A stretch of DNA of 51,187 bases, from contig DXIS01000019.1 in NCBI GenBank assembly GCA_019112735.1, positions 1 through 51,187 on the forward strand, given 5' to 3'. A program made the translations under genes and the position numbers. Origin of the DNA: Candidatus Mediterraneibacter guildfordensis (lineage in GTDB: Bacteria; Bacillota; Clostridia; Lachnospirales; Lachnospiraceae). Under the pieces are notes generated by a model that searched no databases, was not told where the DNA came from, and was given only the letters and a program-made list of their open reading frames with translations. Positions 42,224 to 51,119 of the stretch are shown one piece after another. Numbering within the stretch: the first letter of the stretch is position 1; every line of letters begins with the position of its first letter.

Positions 42224-43270
42224 TCACTGTGCGGCAACCGCTGCAAACTGTGTTGTCACCAGATCGTCGTAGGGCACGCGCTCCGCCAGTTCGCCGGCGC
42301 TCTCAAGGATATCCTGGAGTAGGTCGAAGCTGCTCTCTTCAAAGATCAGGTTGCTCTTCCAGGTATCCTGGTCGTAGTAGCGGGTAACGATGGTCGTGAT
42401 CGTTTCCAGATCCGTCTCCGGGAACTGCGGTTCGATCACCGCCGCGATCTCCTCCGGGGTGTGCGCCTGCACATAATCCATGCCTTTTTGCAGGGCATTG
42501 GTGAATCCCTGGATGACATCCGGGTGTTCCTCTATATAACTCTGCTTCGCGCTGAACGCCGTGTAGGGCACATAGCCGCTGTCCTCGCCAAGGGAAGCGA
42601 CGACATAGCCTTTCCCCTCGGATTCCAGCGTGGTGGCGCCGGGTTCGAACTCAACCGTATAATCTCCCTGGCCTTCGGCAAATGCGGCGGCAGTGGATCC
42701 GAAGTCGATATTCTGGTTGATCTCCAGATCCGAAGCCGGATCGATGCCGTTTTCCTTCAGGATATACTCAAAGACCATCTGCGGCATGCCGCCTTTGCGG
42801 CCGCCGAGGACCAGATGCCCTTTCAGGTCATCCCAGGTGAAATCAGGCATTTCCTCGCGCGCGACGAGAAAATTGCCGGCGCGCTGGGTGAGCTGGGCGA
42901 AATTCACCACGTAGTCGGTGGCGCCTTCTGCGTAAGTGTAGATCGAGGCTTCCGACCCCATGAAGCCGATATCCGCCTCGCCGGAAATGACGGCGGTCAT
43001 CGTTTTGTCAGCGCCAAATCCGCAGACCAGATCCAGGTCGATCCCTTCTTCGTCAAAGTAACCTTCCTCGATCGCTACATACATTGGGGCGTAGAAGATC
43101 GAGTGGGCGACTTCATTGAGCGTCACTTTTACTTTTGTATCTGTTTCGCTGCTGTCCGTGCCGTTCTCTTTTGTCCGGGGTTCGCCTGGATCTTCCTTAG
43201 AAGCGCACCCGGCCGTCAGGGAGAGGGCAAAGACGGCAGCCGCAAGATATGCCAGTATCCGCTTTTTCAT
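42224..43270 (-). CDS. ABC transporter substrate-binding lipoprotein, NMT1/THI5-like
   Basis: The signal ends in LSLTAGC, a lipobox, and is followed by the NMT1/SsuA-like fold: VTLNEVAHSIFYAPMYVAIE, EEGYFDEEGIDLDLV, ADIGFMGSEAS and LGGRKGGMPQMVFEYILKE. The family binds thiamine precursors, sulfonates, nitrate or similar small molecules. No permease or ATPase gene is adjacent, so it is an orphan in this window. Start 43270 is preferred since GGAGG is four bases before it and only one base before the first ATG. The ligand cannot be named. Confidence 0.85.
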   Translation of the reverse strand: MKKRILAYLAAAVFALSLTAGCASKEDPGEPRTKENGTDSSETDTKVKVTLNEVAHSIFYAPMYVAIEEGYFDEEGIDLDLVCGFGADKTMTAVISGEADIGFMGSEASIYTYAEGATDYVVNFAQLTQRAGNFLVAREEMPDFTWDDLKGHLVLGGRKGGMPQMVFEYILKENGIDPASDLEINQNIDFGSTAAAFAEGQGDYTVEFEPGATTLESEGKGYVVASLGEDSGYVPYTAFSAKQSYIEEHPDVIQGFTNALQKGMDYVQAHTPEEIAAVIEPQFPETDLETITTIVTRYYDQDTWKSNLIFEESSFDLLQDILESAGELAERVPYDDLVTTQFAAVAAQ

Positions 43271-43369
43271 CATTCCTCCATTATGATCCGTTTATTAAAT
43301 TCTCTTATACTATATGAAAGAGGCCGCGGAATGTGCGGCGGGACGGATCGCCGGGACCGTCAGAAGACA

Positions 43370-43398
43370 TAAAAAAGGATGCCGTATAAACGACATCC
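43370..43398 (-). terminator. terminator of the zinc-ribbon membrane protein gene
   Basis: On the minus strand GGATGTCG, loop, CGGCATCC, then TTTTTTATG. Eight pairs with one G-T. Confidence 0.85.
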
Positions 43399-43416
43399 CT
43401 GATAGTTCAGATTTAA

Positions 43417-44550
43417 TTAATTGTCAGATTCCTCGTCTGCGTAGTCATCTTCAAATGCATCATCATAATCCTCTTCTTCATCATCATAGCCGCCGCGGGA
43501 TGTGATGGCAAGGATCAGAGAGATGACCGCAAGCACTGCGCCTGCGATAGCTGCGAACAGAAGCTGCATGTCATCGCCTTTCTGAAGGAATGCAAATACG
43601 CCGCCGCCCAGATAGAAGAGCATCGGGAGCAGGAATGCGAAAACGGTATTCCTGTTCAGCATGATGAAGTAAAGCAGCGCAGATACAAGCATGCACAGAG
43701 AAACGATGATGTATGTCATACCGGAAGAGATGGCGCTTCCGCCGGTCGTATCTGCAAGTCCTGTCACAAATCCTCTGTAGATCAGATATCCGAATCCTGC
43801 CAGTGAGAGGATCGCAAGGATCACGCGCATCGGGCGGAATCTCGGAGCATCATCAAAGTAATCTTCATCGGTATATTCTTCTGTCTTCGGTTCTGCCTTC
43901 GGCTCAGGTTTCTTTTTGGCAGCTTTTGCCTTCTTGCCGACTTCCCCGGTCTCCAGCATATCCGTATAGCCTTTCCGGGCAGCCTTACCGTGTTTGTTGC
44001 GTACTTTTTCAGGCGGAATATTGCTGTAGCGTTTCTCTTCTCTGGATTCGCTTACCTCCTCTGCTTCCGGGCGTTTTTTGCGGACCGGTTTCTTGGCCGG
44101 AGCGTTTTCAGCTATAGGAGCGGTCTCCACCGCCGGACGCGGACGTTTCTTGCGGACCGGTTTTCTGGCCGGTTCTTCCGCATCCGCCTCAGGCGCTTTT
44201 ACCGGAGGCTTTTTCGCCGGAGCCGGTTTTTTCTTAACCGGTCTCTTAGCCGGTGCTTTTTTAACCGGAGCTTCCTCAGCCGGAGTCTCTTCGACCGGAG
44301 CTTCTTTCTTCGGAGCAGGCTCCTTTATCGGAGCTTCTTTAACCGGAGCTTCCTCTTTCTGAACGGTTTCGGCAGCAGCCTTCTCTTCGGCTTTTTTCGC
44401 CGCGCGTTTTGCGCGCTGTTTGTCAAGATTCCACTGCTTCCTGCAGTCACGGCAGATCGCATATTCATTAAAGATCGGATTGCCGTTCTCGTCGGTGCCG
44501 ACCTGTTTTTTCTTCAATTCAAGTTCTTTGCCACATATTGGACACTTCAT
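43417..44550 (-). CDS. zinc-ribbon protein with Lys/Ala/Pro/Glu-rich linker and four membrane spans
   Basis: Residues 1-40 form a zinc ribbon (CPICGK and CRDCRK). Residues about 45-210 are low complexity with repeated units such as APVKEAP, KKAPAKRPVKKK and KKPVRKKRP, histone-H1-like in composition. Four hydrophobic spans follow (about 240-360), and the last 20 residues are almost all Asp and Glu. GAGGAG lies 11 bases before the chosen start, which begins at the zinc ribbon. It probably is a membrane-tethered protein whose basic linker contacts nucleic acid or the envelope; no function is known. Long repeats make it liable to length variation. Confidence 0.8.
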   Translation of the reverse strand: MKCPICGKELELKKKQVGTDENGNPIFNEYAICRDCRKQWNLDKQRAKRAAKKAEEKAAAETVQKEEAPVKEAPIKEPAPKKEAPVEETPAEEAPVKKAPAKRPVKKKPAPAKKPPVKAPEADAEEPARKPVRKKRPRPAVETAPIAENAPAKKPVRKKRPEAEEVSESREEKRYSNIPPEKVRNKHGKAARKGYTDMLETGEVGKKAKAAKKKPEPKAEPKTEEYTDEDYFDDAPRFRPMRVILAILSLAGFGYLIYRGFVTGLADTTGGSAISSGMTYIIVSLCMLVSALLYFIMLNRNTVFAFLLPMLFYLGGGVFAFLQKGDDMQLLFAAIAGAVLAVISLILAITSRGGYDDEEEDYDDAFEDDYADEESDN

Positions 44551-44672
44551 AAATCTATACTCCTCTCTTTTGTTGAACAAAATTTACAACAAACATATTA
44601 TAGCATCAAGAATCGACAAGAACAATGAAAAAATGAAATATAAGACCGGATTCGTCGAATTTTCTCCGGAAA

Positions 44673-44700
44673 TTGTATTATTGGAGAAATGTGGTATAAT
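44673..44700 (+). promoter_or_regulatory. promoter of the PHP phosphatase gene
   Basis: TTGTAT, 16 bases, TATAAT, about 39 bases before the start codon. Confidence 0.55.
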
Positions 44701-44738
44701 TATGAATCGCGCAGAAAGATTATGAGGTGATAAGGATC

Positions 44739-45461
44739 ATGAAATTTATAGCAGATACACATTCCCACACGCTGGCCAGCGGCCATGCGTACAGTACGAT
44801 CAAAGAGATGGCGGCGGCCGCGGAGGCAAGGGGGCTGAAAGCCCTTGCCATTACGGAGCATGCGCCGAAGATGCCTGGGACCTGCGGTCTTTTCTATTTC
44901 CAGAATATGGACGTGGTGCCGCGGACCTGCGGCAATGTCCGGCTTCTTATGGGCGCGGAAGTGAATATCATGGATCCGGACGGGACGATCGACCTGCCGG
45001 AGAAAACATGCCGCGAGCTGGACATCGTGGTCGCCAGCATGCACACGCCGTGCTACAGCAGGGAGCATACGCCGGAAGAGAATATCCGGGCTTATGTGGA
45101 AGTGATGAAGAAGCCCTACGTCAATATCATCGGGCACCCGGACGACGGCCGGTTCCCCTTTGATTATGAGATCCTGGTGAAGACGGCGAAAGAGACGGGG
45201 ACGCTCCTGGAGGTCAACAATTCCTCCATGCGCCCGGCGAGCAGCAGGGAAGGAACAAGGGAGAATATCCTGACCATGCTCGACCTGTGCAAACAGTACG
45301 AGGTGCCGGTGACGACCGGAAGCGACGCCCATGTGGATGCGGACGCCGGAAAATTCAACTACGTGAGCGAACTGTTCGAGTACTGCGGATTCCCGGAGGA
45401 ACTGGTGGTGACGACGGACCTGGAGAAGCTGAAGCCCTATCTGAACTGTAAGGAATTCTGA
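44739..45461 (+). CDS. PHP-domain phosphatase, YcdX type
   Basis: A trinuclear metal phosphoesterase with the PHP motifs DTHSHTLASGHAYS, ITEHAPKMP, GAEVNIMD, ASMHTP, IIGHPDD, LLEVNNSS and TTGSDAHV. These match the YcdX group, which hydrolyses phosphate monoesters; the natural substrate is unclear. The length of 240 residues is typical. Start 44739 is used since GGTGATAAGG precedes it and the first metal motif follows at once; GTG at 44727 is an alternative. Confidence 0.9.
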   Translation: MKFIADTHSHTLASGHAYSTIKEMAAAAEARGLKALAITEHAPKMPGTCGLFYFQNMDVVPRTCGNVRLLMGAEVNIMDPDGTIDLPEKTCRELDIVVASMHTPCYSREHTPEENIRAYVEVMKKPYVNIIGHPDDGRFPFDYEILVKTAKETGTLLEVNNSSMRPASSREGTRENILTMLDLCKQYEVPVTTGSDAHVDADAGKFNYVSELFEYCGFPEELVVTTDLEKLKPYLNCKEF

Positions 45462-45518
45462 TATCGTGTATTTTTTGCTCCGGACCGGGCGGGCATACGG
45501 TGTAAAATAATAAAGTGG

Positions 45519-45547
45519 TAGACTTTAAAAGTTTAGTGTGTTAAAAT
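45519..45547 (+). promoter_or_regulatory. promoter of the yerC-like gene
   Basis: TAGACT, 17 bases, TAAAAT. Moderate match to consensus. Confidence 0.4.
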
Positions 45548-45578
45548 ATACCTACCGGTGAAAAGGAGATAGATGATT

Positions 45579-45890
45579 ATGAGCAAAAAGATCAGGACAG
45601 AGGCAGTGGATACTCTTTTTGAAGCCATACTCAGTCTGAAGAATAAAGAAGAATGTTATATCTTTTTTGAGGACATCTGCACGATCAACGAACTGCTTTC
45701 ATTATCCCAGCGGTTCGAGGTGGCGAAGATGCTTCGTGAGCAGAAGACCTATCTGGAGATCGCAGAGAAGACCGGGGCGTCCACCGCGACCATCAGCAGG
45801 GTCAACCGTTCCCTGAATTACGGAAATGACGGTTACGACATGGTCTTTGAGCGGATCGGCAAAGAAGATCCGGAAGAAGAAAAAAAGTAG
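45579..45890 (+). CDS. YerC/YecD family TrpR-related DNA-binding protein
   Basis: The 103-residue protein has the TrpR-like HTH: LLSLSQRFEVAKMLREQKTY followed by EIAEKTGASTATISRVNRSL. It belongs to the YerC family, which is widely conserved in Firmicutes and often found next to pcrA, as here. Its DNA target is not known. AAGGAG lies ten bases before the chosen ATG and about four before an ATG six bases earlier. A bidirectional terminator ends it. Confidence 0.92.
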   Translation: MSKKIRTEAVDTLFEAILSLKNKEECYIFFEDICTINELLSLSQRFEVAKMLREQKTYLEIAEKTGASTATISRVNRSLNYGNDGYDMVFERIGKEDPEEEKK

Positions 45891-45900
45891 ACAGGCAGTA

Positions 45901-45930
45901 AAAAACAGCCGGATGATCCCGGCTGTTTTT
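45901..45930. terminator. bidirectional terminator between yerC-like and DUF1836 genes
   Basis: AAAAACAGCCGG, loop ATGATC, CCGGCTGTTTTT. Perfect arms with A- and T-runs. Confidence 0.93.
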
Positions 45931-45936
45931 ATATGG

Positions 45937-46545
45937 CTATTTTGACTCGTCCGGCTCTGCGGCGAGCTTGTCGATGATCTTCTCAATCATCATTTTCTTT
46001 AGGTAGACGTCGAAGCTGAGGCTGCAGATAAAAGCGAAGAGCTTCAGCTCGTCTTGTGCGTCCTTGTCCCCGATGTCTGCGAATGCGGACTGGGATTTCT
46101 CGTACGCCTCCCGGACGGACGCCTTCATCGGCTCGATGCGGGTCTTCTCCATCTCGCAGATCTCTTTATAAAGATCCGTCAGAAGGACGGCATTTTCGCC
46201 GGAGAAATATTTCTCGCGGAGCGGTTTGAGCACCGTCTCGATATCCCGGATCGAAAGGATGTTTTTAAAATAGTAGATCAGGATCAGGAGCAGCATGTGC
46301 TCTCTGGAATACTTCTTCTTCACGGACGGCGGGAGAAGATTGTTCTTCGTATAGTTGTTGATCATGGTCTTGGTCAGGATCTTGTCTTCGCTGTACCGCT
46401 TGGTGGAAGAGAAATGCTCGTCCATAAAAGTCGTGACCTGATCCATGTACAGATCGATATTGGGAATCTCTTCCGGCCGGATGTAATCGACGTGGTCGAG
46501 ACTTTCAAGTATGCTGTTCAATATATCATTCGTATTAATTTCCAT
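45937..46545 (-). CDS. DUF1836 domain protein
   Basis: The 202-residue protein contains an HTH-like segment LTKTMINNYTKNNLLPPSVK followed by KKYSREHMLLLILIYYFKN, the DUF1836 pattern, which resembles MerR-type winged helices. It should be a DNA-binding or regulatory protein; its target is unknown. The start at 46545 follows GGGGTGAT; a start six codons earlier is possible. It is divergent from pcrA. Confidence 0.85.
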   Translation of the reverse strand: MEINTNDILNSILESLDHVDYIRPEEIPNIDLYMDQVTTFMDEHFSSTKRYSEDKILTKTMINNYTKNNLLPPSVKKKYSREHMLLLILIYYFKNILSIRDIETVLKPLREKYFSGENAVLLTDLYKEICEMEKTRIEPMKASVREAYEKSQSAFADIGDKDAQDELKLFAFICSLSFDVYLKKMMIEKIIDKLAAEPDESK

Positions 46546-46691
46546 AATATCACCCCGATGCATCTATTATATAGTATTCAAAACCGTATGGCAAGAAAAA
46601 TGTATGCATGCCGGGTGCGTTGACAGGGGGATTTTATCTATATTATAATTACGTTCACAGTCTTAAAATGAGTTGGAATAAGGAGCTGCTT

Positions 46692-48968
46692 ATGAGCATA
46701 TACGATACATTAAATAAACCCCAGAAAGAAGCCGTCCTCTGCACGGAAGGACCGCTTCTGATCCTGGCGGGCGCAGGCTCGGGCAAGACCCGCGTCCTGA
46801 CCCACCGCATCGCGTACCTGATCGAGGAACTGGGCGTGAACCCGTGGAATATCCTGGCCATCACGTTTACGAATAAAGCGGCGGGTGAGATGCGCCAGCG
46901 CGTGGACAATCTGGTGGGCTTCGGCTCGGAGAACATCTGGGTGAGCACATTTCATTCCATGTGTGTGCGCATCCTGCGGAGATATATCGACCGGCTGGGC
47001 TATGACAACCGGTTCACCATATATGATACGGATGACCAGAAGACGCTGATGAAAGCCGTGTGCAAAAAAGTGGACATCGATACGAAACAGTTCAAAGAGC
47101 GGATGCTCCTCTCGGTCATCTCCTCGGCGAAAAATGAAATGGTCCTGCCGGAAGAGTTCGAGCTGAATGCTGGCGGGGATTTCGCCCGGCTGAAGATCGC
47201 GAAGGTGTACCGGGAGTACGAGCGGCAGCTGAAGGCCAACAACGCCCTGGACTTCGACGACCTGCTGGTGCGGACGGTGCAGCTTCTCCAGACCCAGCCG
47301 GATGTGCGCGAATCCTATCAGGAACGGTTCCGATATATCATGGTGGACGAGTACCAGGATACGAATACCGTGCAGTTCAAACTGGTGAGCCTGCTGGCGG
47401 GCAAGTACCGGAATCTATGCGTGGTGGGCGACGACGACCAGTCCATCTATAAGTTCCGGGGCGCCAACATCCGCAATATCCTGGACTTTGAGAAAGAGTA
47501 CCCGGACGCGAAGGTGATCCGGCTGGAGCAGAATTACCGTTCCACCGAAAATATCCTGAACGCGGCCAACAGTGTGATCAAAAATAATAAAGGAAGAAAA
47601 GACAAGACCCTCTGGACGGACAACGGGGAGGGAGATAAAGTCATATTCCGGCAGTTCGACACCGGATACGACGAGGCGGAATTCATCGCGGAGGACATTC
47701 AGCGGGAAGTGCGGGACGGCGCGGCCTACAACGACAACGCCGTGCTTTACCGGACGAACGCCCAGTCCCGTCTCTTCGAGGAGAAATTCATCGCCATGAA
47801 CATCCCCTACAAGATCGTGGGCGGCATCAACTTCTATGCCCGCAGGGAGATCAAGGACCTGCTGGCCTACCTGAAGACCGTGGACAACGGGCAGGATGAC
47901 CTGGCCGTGCGCCGGATCATCAACGTGCCGAAGCGGGGCATCGGCCTGACTACCATCAACCGGATCCAGGAGGCGGCGGATGAGCGGGGCATCAGCTTCT
48001 ACGAAGCGCTCCTGGCGCCGGAAATGATCCCGGGCGTGGGAAGGAGTGCGTCGAAGCTTGATTCCTTCGCGGCGCTGATCGAATATTTCCGGGGGCAGTC
48101 GGAGAAAGAGAGCATCAGCGACCTGTTAAATGAGATCATCGATATGACCGGATACGCCCGGAAACTGGAAGCGGACGACGAGGTGGACGCAGAGAGCCGC
48201 CTCCAGAATATCGAAGAACTGGTCAACAAGGCGGCGTCCTATGAGGAGGACTGCGAAGACCGGGATGAGAAGCCGACTTTGAGCGGATTCCTCGAGGAAG
48301 TGGCGCTGGTGGCGGACATCGACAGCCTGGATGAAGACCAGGACTATGTGGTGCTCATGACCCTGCATAGCGCAAAGGGACTGGAATTCCCGCACGTATA
48401 TCTGGCGGGCATGGAGGACGGTCTCTTTCCCAGCTATATGACCATAACCGGGGACGACCCGGAGGAACTGGAGGAGGAACGCCGGCTCTGCTACGTGGGC
48501 ATCACCCGGGCGGAGCAGAAGCTGACCATGACCTGCGCCAGAAGGAGAATGGTCCGGGGCGAGACCCAGTATAATAAAATGTCCCGGTTCATTAAGGAAA
48601 TCCCGCGGAACCTGCTGGATACGGGCGGCGGGATGCGTACATACCTGGCAGGATCCGACACCGGAGAAAGCAGCAGCGCAAATAGCTACGAAAACAGGAG
48701 AGGCGGCGCAGGCTTTGGAAAAACATTTCCGGGAACGGGCGGCAGCAGGGTGAGCTTCAACTCCCTTACGAAAGGCAGCCAGCTCACGGCGCAGAAGACC
48801 GACACCCTTTCCTACGGTGTGGGCGACCGTGTCCGGCACGTGAAATTCGGCGAAGGGACTGTCCTGGATATCAAAAAAGGCGGCCGGGATTTCGAAGTGA
48901 CGGTGGAATTCGACACCGCGGGCGTGCGCAAGATGTTCGCAATGTTTGCAAAATTGGTGAAAATATAG
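46692..48968 (+). CDS. pcrA: ATP-dependent DNA helicase PcrA (UvrD/Rep family)
   Basis: An SF1A helicase of 758 residues acting 3'-5' in repair and replication restart. Motifs: LNKPQKEAV (Q motif), GAGSGKTRV (Walker A), FTNKAAGEM (Ia), VDEYQDTN (II), VGDDDQSIYKFRGA (III), LEQNYRST (IV), TLHSAKGLEF (V) and CYVGITRAEQKLT (VI). The C-terminal 60 residues form the Tudor-like RNA-polymerase-binding domain (GDRVRHVKFGEGTV). Start 46692 has AAGGAG seven bases upstream and removes a 28-residue unsupported extension. Confidence 0.96.
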   Translation: MSIYDTLNKPQKEAVLCTEGPLLILAGAGSGKTRVLTHRIAYLIEELGVNPWNILAITFTNKAAGEMRQRVDNLVGFGSENIWVSTFHSMCVRILRRYIDRLGYDNRFTIYDTDDQKTLMKAVCKKVDIDTKQFKERMLLSVISSAKNEMVLPEEFELNAGGDFARLKIAKVYREYERQLKANNALDFDDLLVRTVQLLQTQPDVRESYQERFRYIMVDEYQDTNTVQFKLVSLLAGKYRNLCVVGDDDQSIYKFRGANIRNILDFEKEYPDAKVIRLEQNYRSTENILNAANSVIKNNKGRKDKTLWTDNGEGDKVIFRQFDTGYDEAEFIAEDIQREVRDGAAYNDNAVLYRTNAQSRLFEEKFIAMNIPYKIVGGINFYARREIKDLLAYLKTVDNGQDDLAVRRIINVPKRGIGLTTINRIQEAADERGISFYEALLAPEMIPGVGRSASKLDSFAALIEYFRGQSEKESISDLLNEIIDMTGYARKLEADDEVDAESRLQNIEELVNKAASYEEDCEDRDEKPTLSGFLEEVALVADIDSLDEDQDYVVLMTLHSAKGLEFPHVYLAGMEDGLFPSYMTITGDDPEELEEERRLCYVGITRAEQKLTMTCARRRMVRGETQYNKMSRFIKEIPRNLLDTGGGMRTYLAGSDTGESSSANSYENRRGGAGFGKTFPGTGGSRVSFNSLTKGSQLTAQKTDTLSYGVGDRVRHVKFGEGTVLDIKKGGRDFEVTVEFDTAGVRKMFAMFAKLVKI

Positions 48969-48989
48969 TAGTAATCTGAAAATGTTAGT

Positions 48990-48998
48990 GTTATAATA
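48990..48998 (+). promoter_or_regulatory. extended -10 promoter element
   Basis: TGTTATAAT, an extended -10 with no clear -35, about 45 bases before the small membrane protein gene. Confidence 0.45.
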
Positions 48999-49044
48999 GT
49001 TAGAAAGTAAGCACTGTCTCAGAGACAGGGAAAGGACGTGTATT

Positions 49045-49284
49045 ATGAGCAAGGTAGAAGAGTTTATCGCTGAATCCAAACTGAGTGAACTTCTGCATAA
49101 GAATGAGGCTGAAAAACAGAAAAATACAGTGATCTGGATACTGGCTATCATCGGGGCAGTTGCAGCAGTGGCAGCGATCGCATACGCGGTATACCGTTTC
49201 TTCACACCGGATTATCTGGAAGACTTCGAAGATGATTTCGATGATGACTTTGATGATTATTTTGACGAAGACGATCAGGTATAA
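49045..49284 (+). CDS. small single-span membrane protein with acidic tail (DUF4366-like)
   Basis: The 79-residue protein has a charged N-terminus, one membrane span (about residues 28-52) and a C-terminal tail built of FEDDFDDD-type repeats. AAAGGAC lies upstream. Very similar small proteins are common in Lachnospiraceae and are sometimes called DUF4366. The acidic tail may bind cations or a basic partner. No function is known. Confidence 0.75.
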   Translation: MSKVEEFIAESKLSELLHKNEAEKQKNTVIWILAIIGAVAAVAAIAYAVYRFFTPDYLEDFEDDFDDDFDDYFDEDDQV

Positions 49285-49319
49285 GACCGCTGCGGAAGAA
49301 TAAGAAAAATCAGATAAGC

Positions 49320-49355
49320 AGGCAGGATGTGATCAGATTGCACCCTGCCTCTTTT
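49320..49355 (+). terminator. terminator after the small membrane protein gene
   Basis: AGGCAGG, 17-base loop with an inner GTG/CAC pair, CCTGCCT, then CTTTT. Confidence 0.75.
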
Positions 49356-49375
49356 AATTATAAATGGAGAGCAGT

Positions 49376-50746
49376 ATGAAAAAAGGACAGATATATGAAG
49401 GCGTGATCGAACGGGTGGATTTCCCGAATAAAGGGCTGGTGCACGTGCCGGAGGAGGACCGGTATGTGACCGTGAAAAACGGCATCCCGGGGCAGAAGGT
49501 CCGTTTCGTGATCAACAAGTTTAAAAAAGGAAATGCAGAGGGACGGCTCCTGGAAGTGCTGGAGAAGTCCCCGCTGGAGACGCGGGAGCCGGTGTGCAGC
49601 ATCTTCCCGGCGTGCGGCGGATGCATGTACCAGACCATGCCCTACGAAGATCAGATGAAGATGAAAGAGGGGCAGATCCGCCGGCTCATGGACGAAGCGG
49701 TCCGGGGCGACTACATTTTCGAGGGCGTAAAGGCCAGCCCGAAGGAATTCGGCTACCGCAACAAGATGGAATTCTCCTTCGGCGACGAGTATAAAGACGG
49801 TCCCCTTTCCCTCGGGCTTCATAAAAAAGGCAGCACCTACGATGTGCTGACGGCAGCAGACTGCAAGCTGGTGCACGCGGACATGAACCGGATCCTCGTG
49901 TGCGTGCTGGAATACTTTAAAGAGCGGGGTGTAAGCTATTATCACAAAATGCAGCACACCGGCTATCTGCGCCATCTGCTCCTGCGGCGGGGTGACACGA
50001 CCGGTGAGATCCTGGTCAGCCTGGTGACGACCACCCAGGAGGAACACGACCTGCAGCCGCTCGTTTCCCGTCTGCTTGAACTTGAACTGGAAGGGAAGAT
50101 CGTGGGCATCCTTCACATCCTCAACGACTCCCTGGCGGATGTGGTGCAGAGCGATGAGACAAGGATCCTGTACGGGAAAGATTTCTTCTATGAGAGACTG
50201 CTGGATCTGGAATTCAAGGTCACGCCGTTCTCCTTCTTCCAGCCGAATACGAGAGGGGCGGAAGTGCTCTATGAGACCGTGCGGGAATACATCGGAGACA
50301 TCCGTGACATGACCGTCTTCGACCTCTTCAGCGGCACCGGGACCATCAGCCAGGTGCTGGCGCCGGTGGCAAAGGAAGTCGTGGGTGTGGAGATCGTGGA
50401 GGAGGCCGTGGAGGCGGCAAAAGAAAATGCCGCAAGGAACGGCATTTCCAACTGTAAATTCATAGCAGGCGATGTATTCCAGGTGCTTGATGAGCTGGAT
50501 GAGAAGCCGGACGTCATCGTGCTCGATCCTCCGAGGGACGGGATCCATCCGAAGGCGCTGCCGAAGATCCTGAGCTACGGAGTGGAGCGGATCGTGTATA
50601 TCTCGTGCAAGATGACCAGCCTGGCGAGAGATCTGGAAATGATGCAGATCGCGGGGTACCGGGTGGAGAAGATGACGGCGGTGGATCAGTTCTGCGAGAC
50701 GGTGCACGTCGAGACAATAGTGTTGCTACAAAGAGAAACCTTGTAG
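49376..50746 (+). CDS. rlmD: 23S rRNA (uracil-C5) methyltransferase, RumA/RlmD family
   Basis: Order: TRAM domain (about 1-60), Fe-S cysteines CSIFPACGGCMYQ, and a Rossmann methyltransferase domain with FDLFSGTGTISQVL for S-adenosylmethionine, VLDPPRDGIHPKAL and the catalytic Cys in YISCKMTSLARDL. Length 456 residues is typical. GGAG lies six bases before the chosen ATG. The exact target uridine cannot be told from sequence. The last residues, VHVETIVLLQRETL, coincide with the apparent insertion point of a mobile element; the family-conserved VHVET is kept, so the enzyme should still be functional. Confidence 0.9.
   Translation: MKKGQIYEGVIERVDFPNKGLVHVPEEDRYVTVKNGIPGQKVRFVINKFKKGNAEGRLLEVLEKSPLETREPVCSIFPACGGCMYQTMPYEDQMKMKEGQIRRLMDEAVRGDYIFEGVKASPKEFGYRNKMEFSFGDEYKDGPLSLGLHKKGSTYDVLTAADCKLVHADMNRILVCVLEYFKERGVSYYHKMQHTGYLRHLLLRRGDTTGEILVSLVTTTQEEHDLQPLVSRLLELELEGKIVGILHILNDSLADVVQSDETRILYGKDFFYERLLDLEFKVTPFSFFQPNTRGAEVLYETVREYIGDIRDMTVFDLFSGTGTISQVLAPVAKEVVGVEIVEEAVEAAKENAARNGISNCKFIAGDVFQVLDELDEKPDVIVLDPPRDGIHPKALPKILSYGVERIVYISCKMTSLARDLEMMQIAGYRVEKMTAVDQFCETVHVETIVLLQRETL
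50705..50721 (+). other. probable attachment site (left junction) in the 3' end of the rRNA methyltransferase gene
   Basis: CACGTCGAGACAATAGT encodes the conserved H-V-E-T-I stretch, a recurrent integration target of conjugative elements in rumA-type genes. Sequence character changes just after it, and ICE-type genes follow. The exact core cannot be set without the other junction. Confidence 0.5.
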
Positions 50747-50894
50747 AAATCCTTAGATTTAGGCACTTTTCCCGCCATGTGGTGTTTGACGCAGAGGGTG
50801 ATAAATTCCGCAATAAGCGTATTGAGGACTATATCACGGTTTCGGTAGTTATTGATATGGAGTGTGGGAACACAAAAAACTAAATAGTTGACTG

Positions 50895-50930
50895 AAAAGG
50901 ACATCGTGCAAGCGGTGTCCTTTTCTTTTA
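50895..50930 (+). terminator. terminator in the element left end
   Basis: AAAAGGACATCG, six-base loop, CGGTGTCCTTTT followed by CTTTTA. Twelve pairs with one G-T. Confidence 0.85.
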
Positions 50931-50937
50931 GGCGAAA

Positions 50938-50969
50938 CCGCAGATTTTGAAACAGTCTGCGGCTTTTTT
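50938..50969 (+). terminator. second terminator in the element left end
   Basis: CCGCAGA, 11-base loop, TCTGCGG, then CTTTTTT. Confidence 0.85.
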
Positions 50970-50979
50970 ACGCCCTCAT

Positions 50980-51091
50980 GTTACGCAGTAGGAGCAGAAA
51001 AAGCCTTGATACAAGCGGCTTTACGGGCGCGTTTCTCACGCGGTAAGGGCTTTATCCCTAAACCCTCAAAATCGCTGTTCTACTGCGTAAC
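50980..51091 (+). repeat. long-range inverted repeat in the repA leader
   Basis: GTTACGCAGTAG and CTACTGCGTAAC are exact inverted copies 88 bases apart. Pairing extends inward through AGCAG and CTGTT with one bulged G. The enclosed sequence has further short hairpins (AGCC...GGCT, ACGCG/CGCGT, AGGG...CCCT). It ends 28 bases before the repA start, so it may be a regulatory leader RNA or a DNA site for replication or transfer. Confidence 0.6.
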
Positions 51092-51119
51092 AAATCCACA
51101 GCAAAGGAGTGATGAAGCT

